Source: Symbiodinium kawagutii (taxonomy: Eukaryota > Sar > Dinophyceae > Suessiales > Symbiodiniaceae). Taken from it: 64,000 nucleotides of DNA. The notes beneath the pieces are model-generated. The model worked only from the letters and a program-made list of their open reading frames with translations, was not told the DNA's origin and searched no databases. Below, piece after piece: positions 33,641 to 43,701 of this stretch. The translations under genes and the position numbers were made by a program. Numbering within the stretch: position 1 is the stretch's first letter; each line of letters starts with the position of its first letter. The stretch lies in contig VSDK01018977.1 in the NCBI GenBank assembly GCA_009767595.1, forward strand, positions 282,739 through 346,738, given 5' to 3'.

Positions 33641-33748
33641 TCCTTCTTGGGGTTTCACTGGCTGAAATATAGGCTTTGCTATTGCCCCTCGTGTGAAGCC
33701 ACCACCTGCCAACGTCACTGGGTGCAATGCTACCCTTGTTGTAGCTGA
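33641..33748 (+). CDS. candidate Cys-rich terminal exon
   Basis: After ACTAACCAG, phase 0, 35 codons to TGA: FHWLKYRLCYCPSCEATTC then QRHWVQCYPCCS. Eight cysteines with two histidines suggest a metal-binding tail (inference). No named zinc-finger pattern fits exactly. Confidence 0.37.
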   Translation, partial: SFLGFHWLKYRLCYCPSCEATTCQRHWVQCYPCCS

Positions 33749-33979
33749 GTGTATGCTGAATCACGACAAGGCAAAGATGACTTGGCGAGTCACAAGCCAC
33801 CGTCCAAAAATAGGTGAAAGTCCCAGCAGTTGGACGAACAGTCTGGTCATGGGATATGAACAGCCAGCGGTACAGGGATCCAACTGACAAACCAAGCCAT
33901 TGTGGTCAAACTCATCCATGAAGTGACATCAGATTAACCATGGACTGATTCTCAGCTGCGCAGTATAACTAAACTGCCA

Positions 33980-34090
33980 ATGGCTGGCTGGTTGCTGGTT
34001 TTAAACATTTTTTATTTTCCCAAGTATCTATCAACCATTGGTTGGTTGACTTGCGCATATTTTTCACAGGGGCGGTTCAACCACCAACGA
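33980..34090. mobile_element. family B inverted-repeat element
   Basis: GGCTGGTTGCTGGTTTTAAAC and GGCGGTTCAACCACCAAC ends, conserved ATTGGTTGGTTGAC interior. GC-rich exon-like text begins right after it (AACGAG, then open frames to about 34250). Confidence 0.8.
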
Positions 34091-34395
34091 GCTGGGATTG
34101 CTGTTGCGCAAGTCTTGCGCACCTGCGTTGTGCAGTGCTGCGTAGCTCTGCTCGATCACTCTGGGAGGCCCGGAAGCTGAACTTGAGCTTTCGCCTTTTC
34201 ATTTGCGCCATGGTAGGCCAGGGACGGCTTCTGGGGCAGTGCCGGCGGCCTTGAAACCCAAGTTGGGCTTCTGCGATGCTGGGTGAGAGTCTTACACGTG
34301 ACTGCAGGATATCGCACTTGTTTCGAAAAAGAGATTTTCGCACTCGCTTCACTAGTTGAGATGATATGGAGCCATTTCAATTGGTATAATATGAG

Positions 34396-34494
34396 CCCGA
34401 TGTGGCACTGTGCAACTGTCCCCAATGGCACCCCGGTGGCCACGGCGAGGCCAACTTTGAGTATTTTGATTCAGCCCTGTTTAAGTGGCGGAAG
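34396..34494 (+). CDS. candidate internal exon
   Basis: AATATGAG acceptor, GTACCT donor, exactly 33 codons with phase 0 at both ends: PDVALCNCPQWHPGGHGEAN then FEYFDSALFKWRK. The HPGG string recalls cytochrome b5 heme-binding sites, but the rest does not match well, so no assignment is made. The following intron begins with a family C-type element. Confidence 0.52.
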
Positions 34495-34504
34495 GTACCT
34501 TCGC

Positions 34505-34634
34505 CACAGAGTATATGAATGCATATGGGTCATAAACCACCATCCAAAAATGCGTGGTGAACATCCCAACAGTTCGACGAGTTTGTCATTTTGGTGATGT
34601 TCACTAAGGGGTACAGGATATGACCCTATGGCAG
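34505..34634. mobile_element. family C variant with CATCCCAACAG core
   Basis: CATATGGGTCATAAACC and GATATGACCCTATGGC ends; the core carries GAACATCCCAACAG. Related variants lie near 2930, 25490, 33790, 35800, 61320 and 63260. Confidence 0.65.
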
Positions 34635-35204
34635 TCCCCAACCTGGCTGCCCTGAAAATCAAAATTTTGATAGGTAAAACCAGCTATAAACTGTAGATTT
34701 TCTACTTCCAGGTTAGTTTGCCAGAGTGAAACTGCTCTTAGCAGTTGCAACTGGAATTGATGGGTACCCCTCATGATGAAGCATTCTCAATGGTCAAAAA
34801 ACATGTCACAACCCATCAGAAGCCTATTGATCCTTTCCATTTTGCAAGTGGGTCCTCATGGTTACAGGATGCCAGTGTTCCACGACAGCACAGGCCTCGA
34901 CGGTGTGTCACCTGATCGTCAGCCCACTGGCATCAGCCACCAACCATCATTGACCTATGCATTATATATTCATTCATCGCCACAAATCATCGCTATAGAT
35001 CATCCGTAATATATTCCTATGATTATATCATACAAATAATATCTATTCTATTCATCAGCAATAGATTCATATAGATAATCATGCTAATATATTCATTGTA
35101 TTCATCAGTAATATATCCCCCTTTGAATAAACCCTACCAACTGGTCAGACCCTTATCCAAAGGGGTATAGTAATATATTCATCACGTAATAATTCATCAA
35201 CCAG

Positions 35205-35453
35205 CGATTCTTCAACCGTCCTGACGGACCTGCCGCGAAAAAAGGCCTTTTGGGCCGCTGTTGGATCGAGATCGGCGAGCGCGCTTCGTTTCTGCGTTTG
35301 CAGAAGATCCGCAAGGCGCTGCGGGCGGCTGGGATCGCGGTACCAAGGCCCCTGACCTTGGCGTGTGAGATGAGATCATTGGACCAGCTGATCTTAGGAA
35401 CCAGGTCCTGGCGGATCTTCCTGGCTGATCTTCCTGGCGGATCTTCAACATAA
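35205..35453 (+). CDS. long GC-rich exon, unknown protein
   Basis: ATCAACCAG acceptor, phase 0, 82 codons to TAA: WIEIGERASFLRLQKIRKAL, RAAGIAVPRPLTLACEMRSL, DQLILGTRSWRIFLADLPGG. The core has over 80 percent G or C at third positions. The tail is a 14-bp tandem repeat (GGATCTTCCTGGC), so the true end may be an earlier donor near ACCAG/GTCCTGG. Antisense frames are longer but lack the bias. Confidence 0.55.
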   Translation, partial: RFFNRPDGPAAKKGLLGRCWIEIGERASFLRLQKIRKALRAAGIAVPRPLTLACEMRSLDQLILGTRSWRIFLADLPGGSST

Positions 35454-35632
35454 AAAAGTTCATGACAGGTCCGAGTGAACTTTGAACAATAGCCAGCGGC
35501 CCAGCGTATGCTGGACATAGCAGACCCGAACTGCTGAATTTTTGGATGGTGTGGAGCGTTATAAGTTATAAGCAATGACGCTGTAGTACTGATTGATGGT
35601 TGACAATGATCCACCACTCACGTCCCTGATAG

Positions 35633-35754
35633 CAGGGACACCTTCAATAGCTCCTGGGTGCTGCGTTCCATTGATCACACGAACACAGCGATCCAGATTT
35701 GGGTCACGGCCCGAGGATTTCCGTTTGAAATTGGTCCAATGTCAAAACCCTATG
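35633..35754 (+). CDS. exon before an element-derived intron
   Basis: After CCCTGATAG: RDTFNSSWVLRSIDHTNTAI, QIWVTARGFPFEIGPMSKPY. It ends at CCCTATG/GCCCGG, a GC-type donor formed by the end of a family C-type element. Phase joins the exon at 35906 exactly. About 74 percent G or C at third positions in the first part. Protein unknown. Confidence 0.55.
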
Positions 35755-35905
35755 GCCCGGGTGATGAGAAGCACAAAATCCTGGGTGATAAACTTCTTCT
35801 TGACCAAAAATAGGCAGTAGCTCACATCCCAACAGCAGGTGGACTCTTCTTGTCCTTGGGATGTTCATCAGGCAGACGTAGGGGGGGATGTCTTGACCCA
35901 CATAG
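35755..35905. mobile_element. introner-like family C element (151-bp intron)
   Basis: Begins GCCCGGGTGATGAG and ends TTGACCCACATAG, with CATCCCAACAG and CTTGGGATGTTCATC inverted inside. Both borders coincide with the predicted GC donor and AG acceptor of flanking exons whose phases match. Confidence 0.6.
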
Positions 35906-35946
35906 CGAGAAAATCATCAATTCTACCGTATCAGCACATGGACTTG
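35906..35946 (+). CDS. short exon after an element-derived intron
   Basis: Starts CG after CACATAG, completing the G left by the previous exon (GCG), then RKSSILPYQHMDL to a GTATGT donor in phase 0. Confidence 0.5.
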
Positions 35947-36535
35947 GTATGTTGGTATAACATCTACATAATTGTTGGCTGTTACTCGCCATGATTAATC
36001 ATGATCAACCATTATTAACCATTATTAACTTCTTGCATATAACAATTATGAAATGTAATCACTGGCCATGATTAATCATGATTGACCATCAGTGACCATG
36101 ATCAACCAGTGACCAAAACCATGGAAATGCATCATTTCTTGCCCAACACGCCTGATTGTTACCGATCTTAAGCGACATGCGCCTCTGATTTTCCATTAAG
36201 CCATCATTAAGCATTGGTCAATCGTTTGATCTGAATGGTCAATTCTTAATTAACCACGATTTCGAACCAGTGGCCATGAATCAACCCTTGACTCTTCATA
36301 AACCCTCGTTATTCACCAACCATCCATAATCATCAATTCACCACCATTCTACCGTTGGTGATCTACGTGCACCAGATGACATCATTTACCATTAATAACT
36401 AGCATTAATAGTCATAAATAGCAGTATTAACCATGAACAACCATTAACTTTCCTATCATTAATCATTGATTATGTCGCAATTGACGGCAAGTGATCCACG
36501 CCACATGACACCATTACCATCACCCATCACTGGAG

Positions 36536-36626
36536 TCACTCGCTGGAGGACCTGACAAAGGAAAAGGTCTTGCGTGCTGCAGCGGAGCATGAAATGGAGC
36601 CCCTTGCCGGGGCAACGCCAGAGTGA
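36536..36626 (+). CDS. candidate terminal exon
   Basis: After ATCACTGGAG: HSLEDLTKEKVLRAAAEHEM then EPLAGATPE to TGA. Highly charged helix, 64 percent G or C at third positions. A plausible last exon of the 34-36 kb gene, though phase across the 590-bp gap was not traced. Confidence 0.5.
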
Positions 36627-36830
36627 CAGCATCGGAGGTGTCAGGGGTTGAGACAAGTTAATTGATGGTTGAGTAAAGGCGAAGTACTGGTTTGCAAGTA
36701 TATGTTGGTTATGATTAATCAATGGTTAGGAACGGTCAATAGCCATGTTAGCCATGTTATCTCATCGTCAGTTCAGAGTTAAGCACCAGTTAGTCTCATG
36801 ATTTATGAATGGTGAACCAATGGCTCTTTG

Positions 36831-36890
36831 ATGATTGATTGATGATTGATTGATGATTGATTGATTGATGATTGATTGATGATTGATTAC
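36831..36890. repeat. GATT/TGATTGAT microsatellite
   Basis: Run of GATTGATTGATGATT units. Confidence 0.92.
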
Positions 36891-37504
36891 TGGTTGAAAA
36901 TCTTGAATAATGTTCAGTACTGGTTGGTTGTTAGTGGGTGATTATGCATGATGATTAGTACTGGTCAATGCTGGTGAATGATGATCGTTCTTGGATAAGG
37001 CGTAATGGAGGTTGATGAATGATCCTGGACTACTGAAAAGACATCATGCAATCCTTGACCGCAAACCAGCAAAATCAATTTGGGATCCTAATGCAAGAAC
37101 CAGCGGTGAGTTTACAGCCCTGGCTGGTTCGCGTTGACAACGCTTGGAAAAATATCAAACATAGCGAGCTGTTGGTTCATTGCGGGGATCTTTATATGGA
37201 TGTGGGGTTGATGATGTGAGTTAGACTGGTATGTAGCTCGTAAAGACCTATACAATCCATGACCTGGAGATGACTAGAAAACAGCCACGATATCAGCAGG
37301 GTCCGTGCGGACAGGTACCACATGACTTTCAACAAGCTCTCCGAACCAATCCCGTCTCCAAATAATCTGCTTACTTCCCTGCAGATGTGTGTCAGCATCC
37401 CAAGAATTGATCATTGAACGGTGTGCTGATCTAGCACTTAGACATCCTGGGATAATTGGGATATTTAATCTTCGTATTTGTTAACCATAGTCTCTAATTG
37501 ATAA

Positions 37505-37789
37505 TTGAAAACCCAAACACTTGGAATTTCTCGTTTGATGCGGAGGAAAATTGTGGGACACAGGCTTGGTCAATCATTCCCAAGGCTCTCAAAGGTATGG
37601 TGGCACCAATTCATAGTACAATTCTGTTCTCCGGCAATTGGATTGCAAGGTGCCGCATTATCAAGAAGGGCTAACACCGAATGGCTATGTTTTCCATGTT
37701 TGAAAGTGATCGCCCTCCTTGAAAGCCAAGATGAGCTTGCAGAATCTCCTCAAGAGTGGACCATTAGGAGTATTATGAGATCAATATAA
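37505..37789 (+). CDS. uncertain ORF, 94 codons
   Basis: Open frame with RRANTEWLCFPCLKVIALLE and SQDELAESPQEWTIRSI. It starts at TTG, so it is more likely an exon than a complete gene. No clear borders. Confidence 0.32.
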   Translation: MKTQTLGISRLMRRKIVGHRLGQSFPRLSKVWWHQFIVQFCSPAIGLQGAALSRRANTEWLCFPCLKVIALLESQDELAESPQEWTIRSIMRSI

Positions 37790-37883
37790 TACGATTTTTC
37801 ATTTAGTACATGGGATCATAATATGTTAGTTTACATATATTTTTGTTTGTATGGTTTGGAATTTTCCATGTTGCGTGTTGTAG

Positions 37884-38038
37884 CCAGTCACATGGGTCAT
37901 GCGCAGAGGCGTGGTCCCTTCTCGTCGAGCCTTGGCGATCTGCGGAGGTTGGCGATCGGTGGGTTGGTCTCATCCTGGTCGGTGATGTTGGCATCGCAAT
38001 GCCCTGGTTTCACTGTTGATCTGGGGATGTTCAGTTAA
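37884..38038 (+). CDS. candidate terminal exon
   Basis: After GTTGTAG: HAQRRGPFSSSLGDLRRLAI, then GGLVSSWSVMLASQCPGF, to TAA; 50 codons. The centre has 79 percent G or C at third positions. Weakly hydrophobic second half. Confidence 0.5.
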
Positions 38039-38192
38039 GAGTTTGACTGCATCAATGACTCCCAAAACTTGGCCACGTTGGATCATAGCACCACTGGGGA
38101 CTAGTGACTAGTGATCCGACCCGCATTTTTGTAGCCAGCTTTATGGTAATTTAATAGCACCGTTATATAGTTCCGTGGAAAGCACCATATTT

Positions 38193-38310
38193 GGCTATGG
38201 GTCAAAACCCTTGGTCCCCCTGGTTCCCCTATCATTAACCATTGTTTTCCCTATAGTTTTGTTGGTTACTTACCTCCATTATTGGTTGGTTAATATCGAC
38301 CCATAGCCAT
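38193..38310. mobile_element. family C inverted-repeat element
   Basis: GGCTATGGGTCAAAACCC and TCGACCCATAGCCATATA ends; textbook copy with ATCATTAACCATTGTTTTCC interior. Confidence 0.88.
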
Positions 38311-38404
38311 ATAGTTCCGGTGAGACGCGGCCAAGGAGTCCCAGCTCGAACCAAGCCTTTACCCCGAAGATGACCATGGAGACAAGCCCACCGATGGAGA
38401 CAAG

Positions 38405-38514
38405 CCGATCATCGCTACCTGACGACCTTCAATCTGGGGTACCTGGGCATGGTGAGGACTGGCCCGGCCCGCGAGGCACCCATGCTGGACTCACAAGAAG
38501 AGAACGAGCTTTAG
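38405..38514 (+). CDS. candidate terminal exon
   Basis: After GACAAG: DHRYLTTFNLGYLGMVRTGP, AREAPMLDSQEENEL to TAG; 73 percent G or C at third positions. Just upstream another frame reads AKESQLEPSLYPEDDHGDKP, possibly the preceding exon in the same patch. 330 bp upstream of the NADAR gene. Confidence 0.43.
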
Positions 38515-38843
38515 GGATCTCCAAGGGATAATCCAAAACTCAGATTACAAGTTTGAAGCTGAGGAACTCGGGGTGGTATCTCAGGATGCTCCCGAAGAAA
38601 TTGTTTGATTGGTCTTGTCACGCATTTTGGTAACTTGATTCTCTATCCCTGTCCGAGATTCTGAGATGATCTCGCTTCATGTCAGACATCCAGTGTTAGA
38701 TTATATGTGCCTTATATATCATAACATTCCCTAATCATGTGCTGGATCCAAGATCCCTCCTGCAAACCTTTGGGCTGACAGTGCAAGAAGCTCGAAAATC
38801 AGCTGCAACACACGTTGACCTAAGCCAATCTTCGCCGCAGAAC

Positions 38844-39461
38844 ATGGCAGATCAGCAGATGCAGATCCTCCCGTTCTACGGGCATTCTCGTGGAGCCTAT
38901 AAGGAGTTCAGTAACTTCTTCTGGCATGATGAACCATACAGCTTTGTGCTGCCAGAATTCGCGCGTCAGAGCTGGACTCCGGACAAGATTCAGTGTCAGT
39001 ACAGTGAGAAGGCTATCATGGCCATCAAAGCAGCTTTGTTCGATGACCGAGAGACCTTCAAGCTCATCGACGCGTCGTACTGGCCTGATGATACCAAGGC
39101 TCTTGGGCGAAAGGTGAGGAACTTCAAGGAGGATGTTTGGGCAAAGCATCTGGAGCAGACCGCTTTCGAAGTGGTCTACCAGAAGTTCAACACTTCGCAG
39201 TATCTGAAGCAGTTGCTGCTGGATACTGAGAACCAGCACATCGTGGAGGCTGCTCCAACCGACCGGATTTGGGGCGTGGGCATTGCCAGGAGTGATCCTA
39301 AGATTTGGGACCGCAAGAAGTGGCGGGGACAAAATGTCTTGGGAAATGCCTTGATGCAGGCGAGGGAAAAGCTGAAAGAAGACCAGTCTCAAAGCCAACC
39401 TTCACCGGGCATGGCAGAGAGGGAACCCAAGCGCCCACGATGGAAGAAGGGAGCTGCATAA
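38844..39461 (+). CDS. NADAR-domain protein (YbiA-like, DUF1768)
   Basis: Single uninterrupted ORF of 205 residues. NADAR family features appear in order: KEFSNFFWHDEPYSF at residues 20-34, the QYSEKAIMAIKAALFDD helix at 52-68, LGRKVRNF near 87-94, PTDRIWGVGI at 138-147, and GQNVLGNALMQAREKL at 162-177. The family acts on ADP-ribose/NAD-like or riboflavin-intermediate N-glycosides; some members remove ADP-ribose from guanine in nucleic acid (family knowledge). The tail PKRPRWKK could be a nuclear signal. The ATG is preceded by CGCCGCAG, a possible trans-splice acceptor. The in-frame open stretch upstream (from 38739) has only a GTG and no ATG, so this start is preferred. No intron, unlike everything around it. 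Confidence 0.93.
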   Translation: MADQQMQILPFYGHSRGAYKEFSNFFWHDEPYSFVLPEFARQSWTPDKIQCQYSEKAIMAIKAALFDDRETFKLIDASYWPDDTKALGRKVRNFKEDVWAKHLEQTAFEVVYQKFNTSQYLKQLLLDTENQHIVEAAPTDRIWGVGIARSDPKIWDRKKWRGQNVLGNALMQAREKLKEDQSQSQPSPGMAEREPKRPRWKKGAA

Positions 39462-40486
39462 GCAGTCTGGAAAAAGTGCTGTCCGTGATGGTTGCTATTT
39501 GGGTAGCTGATCCGAGCTGGTTTGGGACTTAGAGCCAAGTTTCAGGGTCCTGCGGGGTCGAAATTTTTGAGCCAAGTTTCCAGTCGTTTCTTTGAACTGC
39601 TTGGGTGGTGCCAATGCAAGAGATGGCTGGGTTTTCTTCATTTTCTTGCAGTGTTGCTGACATGGATCATGTGAATCATGTGTGGTAAGACTGGAATTCC
39701 ATCAAATGCACAAGCTTGGCTGCTCGAGCAACAACCTGAAGCAGTCTTTTGCAGATCTGTACAGTTTTTTTCTCATCAGCTCGGAGACTTTTGATGGACA
39801 AGTTGATGCAACTTGCAGGCTGATTTGATCCTTCAAAAAAGTGGAAAAGAGTTCCACTGCCTTGCTTTTTTTTTCTCAATTGTCTCCCGTGGACGAGATG
39901 GCTGCGGCCAAGAAACCTTACTTACATGACCGTGTACAGTGTACAGTTTGCGGAGCTTCTCAGCAGAACATGGGAGAGGACGCGTGAAAGAACATGTTAG
40001 CATAGTTTAGCATCATCCACATATACTTCAATTTATAGTATAATAATATACACTATTCACATCTATTGCATATATACATAAAAGTACATGAGATACATAT
40101 AGATCAATACATAATGATTACATATGATATGTATCTGTTATTTTGTTTTTTTTTTCCAAAATTATGGTATACCTCAATACATTATACCTCATGATATTTC
40201 ATCATATTGTATACTGTTTTTTTCAATATTATGTCATGTTATATTTGATCATGTCATATATATATATAATCATGTTATATTGTATGATTAAATGTTGACA
40301 TGTTATATATATATATATATATGCATGCATCAAAAAAAGATGTCAGACATGTCATGCTCTGGAGCTGTGTGCGCAATCTTGCTGAGGTGACCAGTGGTAT
40401 GAGTCGACCTTTGAGTAGTGCCTTGGGGAATCAATCCGCCCGTCGAGTTGTTGTGAAATGGCAGTGTTTCTTTGGGGGAAGACGTG

Positions 40487-40685
40487 GTGGTTTCTCAATT
40501 CATTGGGACCCCCCCCCCCCCAAAAAAAAAACACATGGATGGTCTATCAACTGTCGACAATGGCTATTAACTAGAAGAAAATAACCAGCAATATTTGATA
40601 TACCAACTAGAATGGATGATTCGTTACTATAAGCGGTTGATCAAGTGGATGATTTCGGGGGTCCCCTATTTTGAGAAGTCACCAA
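40487..40685. mobile_element. family A element, enlarged copy
   Basis: GTGGTTTCTCAATTCATTGG and CCCCTATTTTGAGAAGTCACC ends 199 bp apart, with a C-run/A-run near the left end. Larger than the usual 100-110 bp, perhaps a nested or duplicated interior. Confidence 0.75.
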
Positions 40686-40736
40686 GTGCATTCTAGCAAT
40701 CTAGAGCTGGCTGATCCACCAAATATGAAGGTTTTG

Positions 40737-40859
40737 CTAGCAAGGGAATGGCCGCAACGACACGCCAGAGATGTAGCTTGCCAGGTGCCAGCTGACAACA
40801 TCGGATTCCGTGAGTAATCCTTCCAGATGGTCAACAACAATGCTTGAAATCACTGGTGG
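40737..40859 (-). CDS. terminal exon after an introner, minus strand
   Basis: Minus strand, after CCCATAG: PPVISSIVVDHLEGLLTESD, VVSWHLASYISGVSLRPFPC, TAG; 40 codons, phase 0. It joins the exon at 40974-41023 without a frame break. Helical, unknown family. Confidence 0.62.
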   Translation of the reverse strand, partial: PPVISSIVVDHLEGLLTESDVVSWHLASYISGVSLRPFPC

Positions 40860-40973
40860 CTATGGGTCAATATTAACCAACCAGCTAATCAGGGATAAGA
40901 ACCAACAATGATAGGGAAAACAATGGGTAATGATAGGGGAACCAGGGGGACTAAGGGCGAACTGACCCACTGC
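40860..40973 (-). mobile_element. introner: family C element as a 114-bp GC-AG intron
   Basis: On the minus strand the intron runs GCAGTGGGTCAG to TTGACCCATAG. These are the inverted ends of a family C copy, with the family interior between (on plus: AACCAACCAGC, AAAACAATGGG). Both splice borders fall in the element's inverted repeats, and ACCAG flanks both sides. Strong evidence that this element is the intron. Confidence 0.72.
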
Positions 40974-41023
40974 CTGGTAGATGCTCACTTCGCTGAAATG
41001 CTCGTTGATGGTCAACGTCAGGG
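40974..41023 (-). CDS. exon before an introner, minus strand
   Basis: Minus strand, after CACTACCAG: LTLTINEHFSEVSIYQ, ending in phase 0 at CAG/GCAGTG (GC donor). 14 of 16 third positions are G or C. Upstream exons were not found. Confidence 0.6.
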
Positions 41024-42094
41024 CTGGTAGTGAAAGTCCTGGTGTTTCTCCAGCTTGCCAAATTAGTCTGCCAGCGAGAGTTTGCTGGGGTAGAGGCTCA
41101 GGGGGAGTTGTTTGTTTTCACCGTGATGGGAGCTGTAACATCGATTTTGGAATATTCAGGATGGTTTGGAATATTTATCCAATATTAATCATTTGTAGAG
41201 GTTCCCGATTTAAGAAACACCCACGCAATAGCCAGCAAAGGTTATACGGAGAATAAGGATTTGCCTGAGATCCACACGTGATACTGACATTATTTGCTAG
41301 TATCCCTGCATATGATGACTTTGGATGCGTTGATAGCTGTCTCCATTCGTGATGCACTGTCCACGAAAAAGATGGTTTCCCTACAAATGATGACTTTTGG
41401 ATGTGTGCAACAATGAATGAACCTTTCCCCATCTACTTGTCGGGTGTTTCTTATCTATGATGTGATCGTCATCCACTATGGTTTTGGATTGGCGAGTGGC
41501 TTCAGAATTGGTCACTACAATCGAGAAGTGTTGCTTGATACCCATTCCGGACACCATGTACAACCGTTGGTCAATGTTGGTGGAGGTTGACAACGCTGCC
41601 TGTTGCGTTTTTCCTCAGGCATTGTCTTCACGCCAAAGACTCGCAACTTGGGACTGATCAGGTGGATCCGCCTGCATTCATGGCTACTAGGGGTTCCCCG
41701 TATCTTTGTTTGATGATGATGTTGCTTTGTGACGAGAGCTGCTCACTACTCGCATCCATGTCATTGCTGGAGGCTTTGTTGTATCCCATGACATCCCCAC
41801 TTCTGTGATCCTGGTGTTCTGTTGATGGTTGGATGATGCTTCTTACGCTATCTCATCCTTTGTTGGCAATCCAGTGTTATTGTTGGACATTGTAGTTGGG
41901 CGTGTTTACTTCAGCATCAGTGTTGGATACTGGTTGTATATAATCATTCATGTCCTCATTTGTGTTGGTTATTGTAGTAATATCCTCGGTCATATTAATC
42001 CTTTGTCGTGGCCCTGTTGTGTGTTGAGTACTTCGTTGTTGTTCCGATCTTGTTGTACATGCATACACATATTGTGCCTCCTTGCACTTGTCAG

Positions 42095-42343
42095 GACACA
42101 GGTGACCCCAAACTCCTATCCAGCATCAATCAGCTTATCCCCGCTTCTCAAGCTACCTGGTCATGGAACAATGCTTTGAGAGCCCAACATCTAGATTTGA
42201 TTCCCCTCAAAAATGCCAGACAAATATTGGCAATTTGTCATCATTTTCCTGGTGCTCCATACTTTTCCTGCCTTTGGCACCCCACTTGGTTGAATCAAAC
42301 AACATTTGCAGGGATGAGCTATGTTAGCCTAATATTGGGATAG
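42095..42343 (+). CDS. candidate terminal exon, 82 codons
   Basis: CTTGTCAG acceptor, phase 0: DTGDPKLLSSINQLIPASQA, TWSWNNALRAQHLDLIPLKN, ARQILAICHHFPGAPYF, ending TAG. The region 41830-42180 has hydrophobic frames with no clear borders. Unknown family. Confidence 0.4.
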   Translation, partial: DTGDPKLLSSINQLIPASQATWSWNNALRAQHLDLIPLKNARQILAICHHFPGAPYFSCLWHPTWLNQTTFAGMSYVSLILG

Positions 42344-42968
42344 CTATCATAAAAGACGATATGTTGGCCCGGAAGAGCTGCTGTCGGAACAGCTGCTGTT
42401 GATGGCGCTGAGGTGAAGCTGCTCCGGTAGCAATGCAGCTGAAAGCGATGAAAGCGATGGCGGGGGAAGAGAAGTGGCTGATAGAACCTGGGCTGTGCAC
42501 GCCCACGGCGAAGTGGTGACAATTCCCATGGTTTCGTAACAGGGTTAGTTCAGCTACCGAACATAGGGCGTAACTGACCATGGCTGACTGAGTCTGGGGG
42601 CCATAGCGGGTAGAACCTGGGGGGTTAGGCTGAGCCATAGCAGTTGGGTTCAACCACTGGGGGTCGCAAGAGCTATGGCAAGTGAAAAGGTGAAGCCACG
42701 AACCAACACATGCTGCTTTCTCAAAATAGGGGTCCCCCCAATCATCCAGTTCTTCATCATTTATAGTAATAAACCAACCATTTTTGGGGCTCCCTATTCG
42801 AGAAACCGCCTGGGGAGAGAAACATCTGAAAGCAACTGGAAACTGGTCACAGGAATGACAACTCACATGAATATAGGGATGATCCCGGGAATTGGTTGGG
42901 CCCTGGCAGTATCCAGGCCAGCTAAGGTCCGACCAGGTAAGATGGATCAATGCCAAACAGTCAACCAA
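42324..42968 (-). CDS. long minus ORF reading through a family A element
   Basis: 214 codons open on the minus strand, beginning at a GTG and spanning the family A copy at 42712-42812, which would contribute about 33 residues including ITINDEELDDWGDPYFEKA. A 113-codon plus ORF (42675-43016) also reads through the same element. No domain. Chance cannot be excluded. Confidence 0.25.
   Translation of the reverse strand: MVDCLALIHLTWSDLSWPGYCQGPTNSRDHPYIHVSCHSCDQFPVAFRCFSPQAVSRIGSPKNGWFITINDEELDDWGDPYFEKAACVGSWLHLFTCHSSCDPQWLNPTAMAQPNPPGSTRYGPQTQSAMVSYALCSVAELTLLRNHGNCHHFAVGVHSPGSISHFSSPAIAFIAFSCIATGAASPQRHQQQLFRQQLFRANISSFMIAIPILG
42712..42812. mobile_element. family A inverted-repeat element
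   Basis: GCTGCTTTCTCAAAATAGGGG and CCCTATTCGAGAAACCGCC ends around 100 bp apart, very close to the family consensus. A donor-like AAAAG/GTGAAG lies shortly upstream. Confidence 0.85.
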
Positions 42969-43701
42969 GCAACCTGGTTCATTGAAAAGCCTGGTTCAAA
43001 TAGCCTGGTTCGTTGAAACATTTTCTTGCGCCGTTAGTTGACTGGCCAACTGGCGCCCCAGTCTAAGCGAATCTTGTCCAGATAAGAATACACTTCTGGA
43101 GCCCGTCAAACCAGAAAAGAATGAACGGTCCAGCTAGACAATGGAACTGGTAATGGATTTCTGTGGGGAACGCGAACGCAATGTGCAAAAACAACCACCA
43201 TGTGCATCACTTTAAGGCCTCCAAGTTTTCGTATTTTTTGCACCCCAGGTGGGTGGTTTTATGGTGGTTGCTGCTTACCACGGGAGGCTTTGCCATCGGG
43301 ATCGATACAGTCTTTTTTCTTAAAAATAATACCCAATTCACGATTCCTGTTCCCATACATGCTTGAATTCCTTTTGAAATTGACATCTATATGAAGATCT
43401 GGGTTGTTCGTTTGACAAAGCGCAGAAAACCATAGGAAGCCTGGAATACTGCACCTAATGATGACTTTCCTGTACACACCCTCTTTGACTGGCTTCAGGC
43501 ATGTTGGGTTCTGCTCTTACCTCAGTATTTTTGCCGTATGCAACTTCCAAGTGGTTGATCCAACCACCATTGTTGGTTGTGGGACCCGGTCATTGTTGAT
43601 TGATTATTCTTTTGCATTGTCCGTATAATTCCCTACTGTCGTTGAAGTTGTTGCTATATCCACCTATTATTGTGGATTCTCGTGAAAATCTGAGTCTCCA
43701 G

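Noticed and set aside
33119..33727. 202-codon minus-strand ORF
   Set aside because: Starts at TTG, shows no codon bias or domain, and lies antisense to a better plus exon with both splice borders; about one such frame is expected by chance in 64 kb of two strands.
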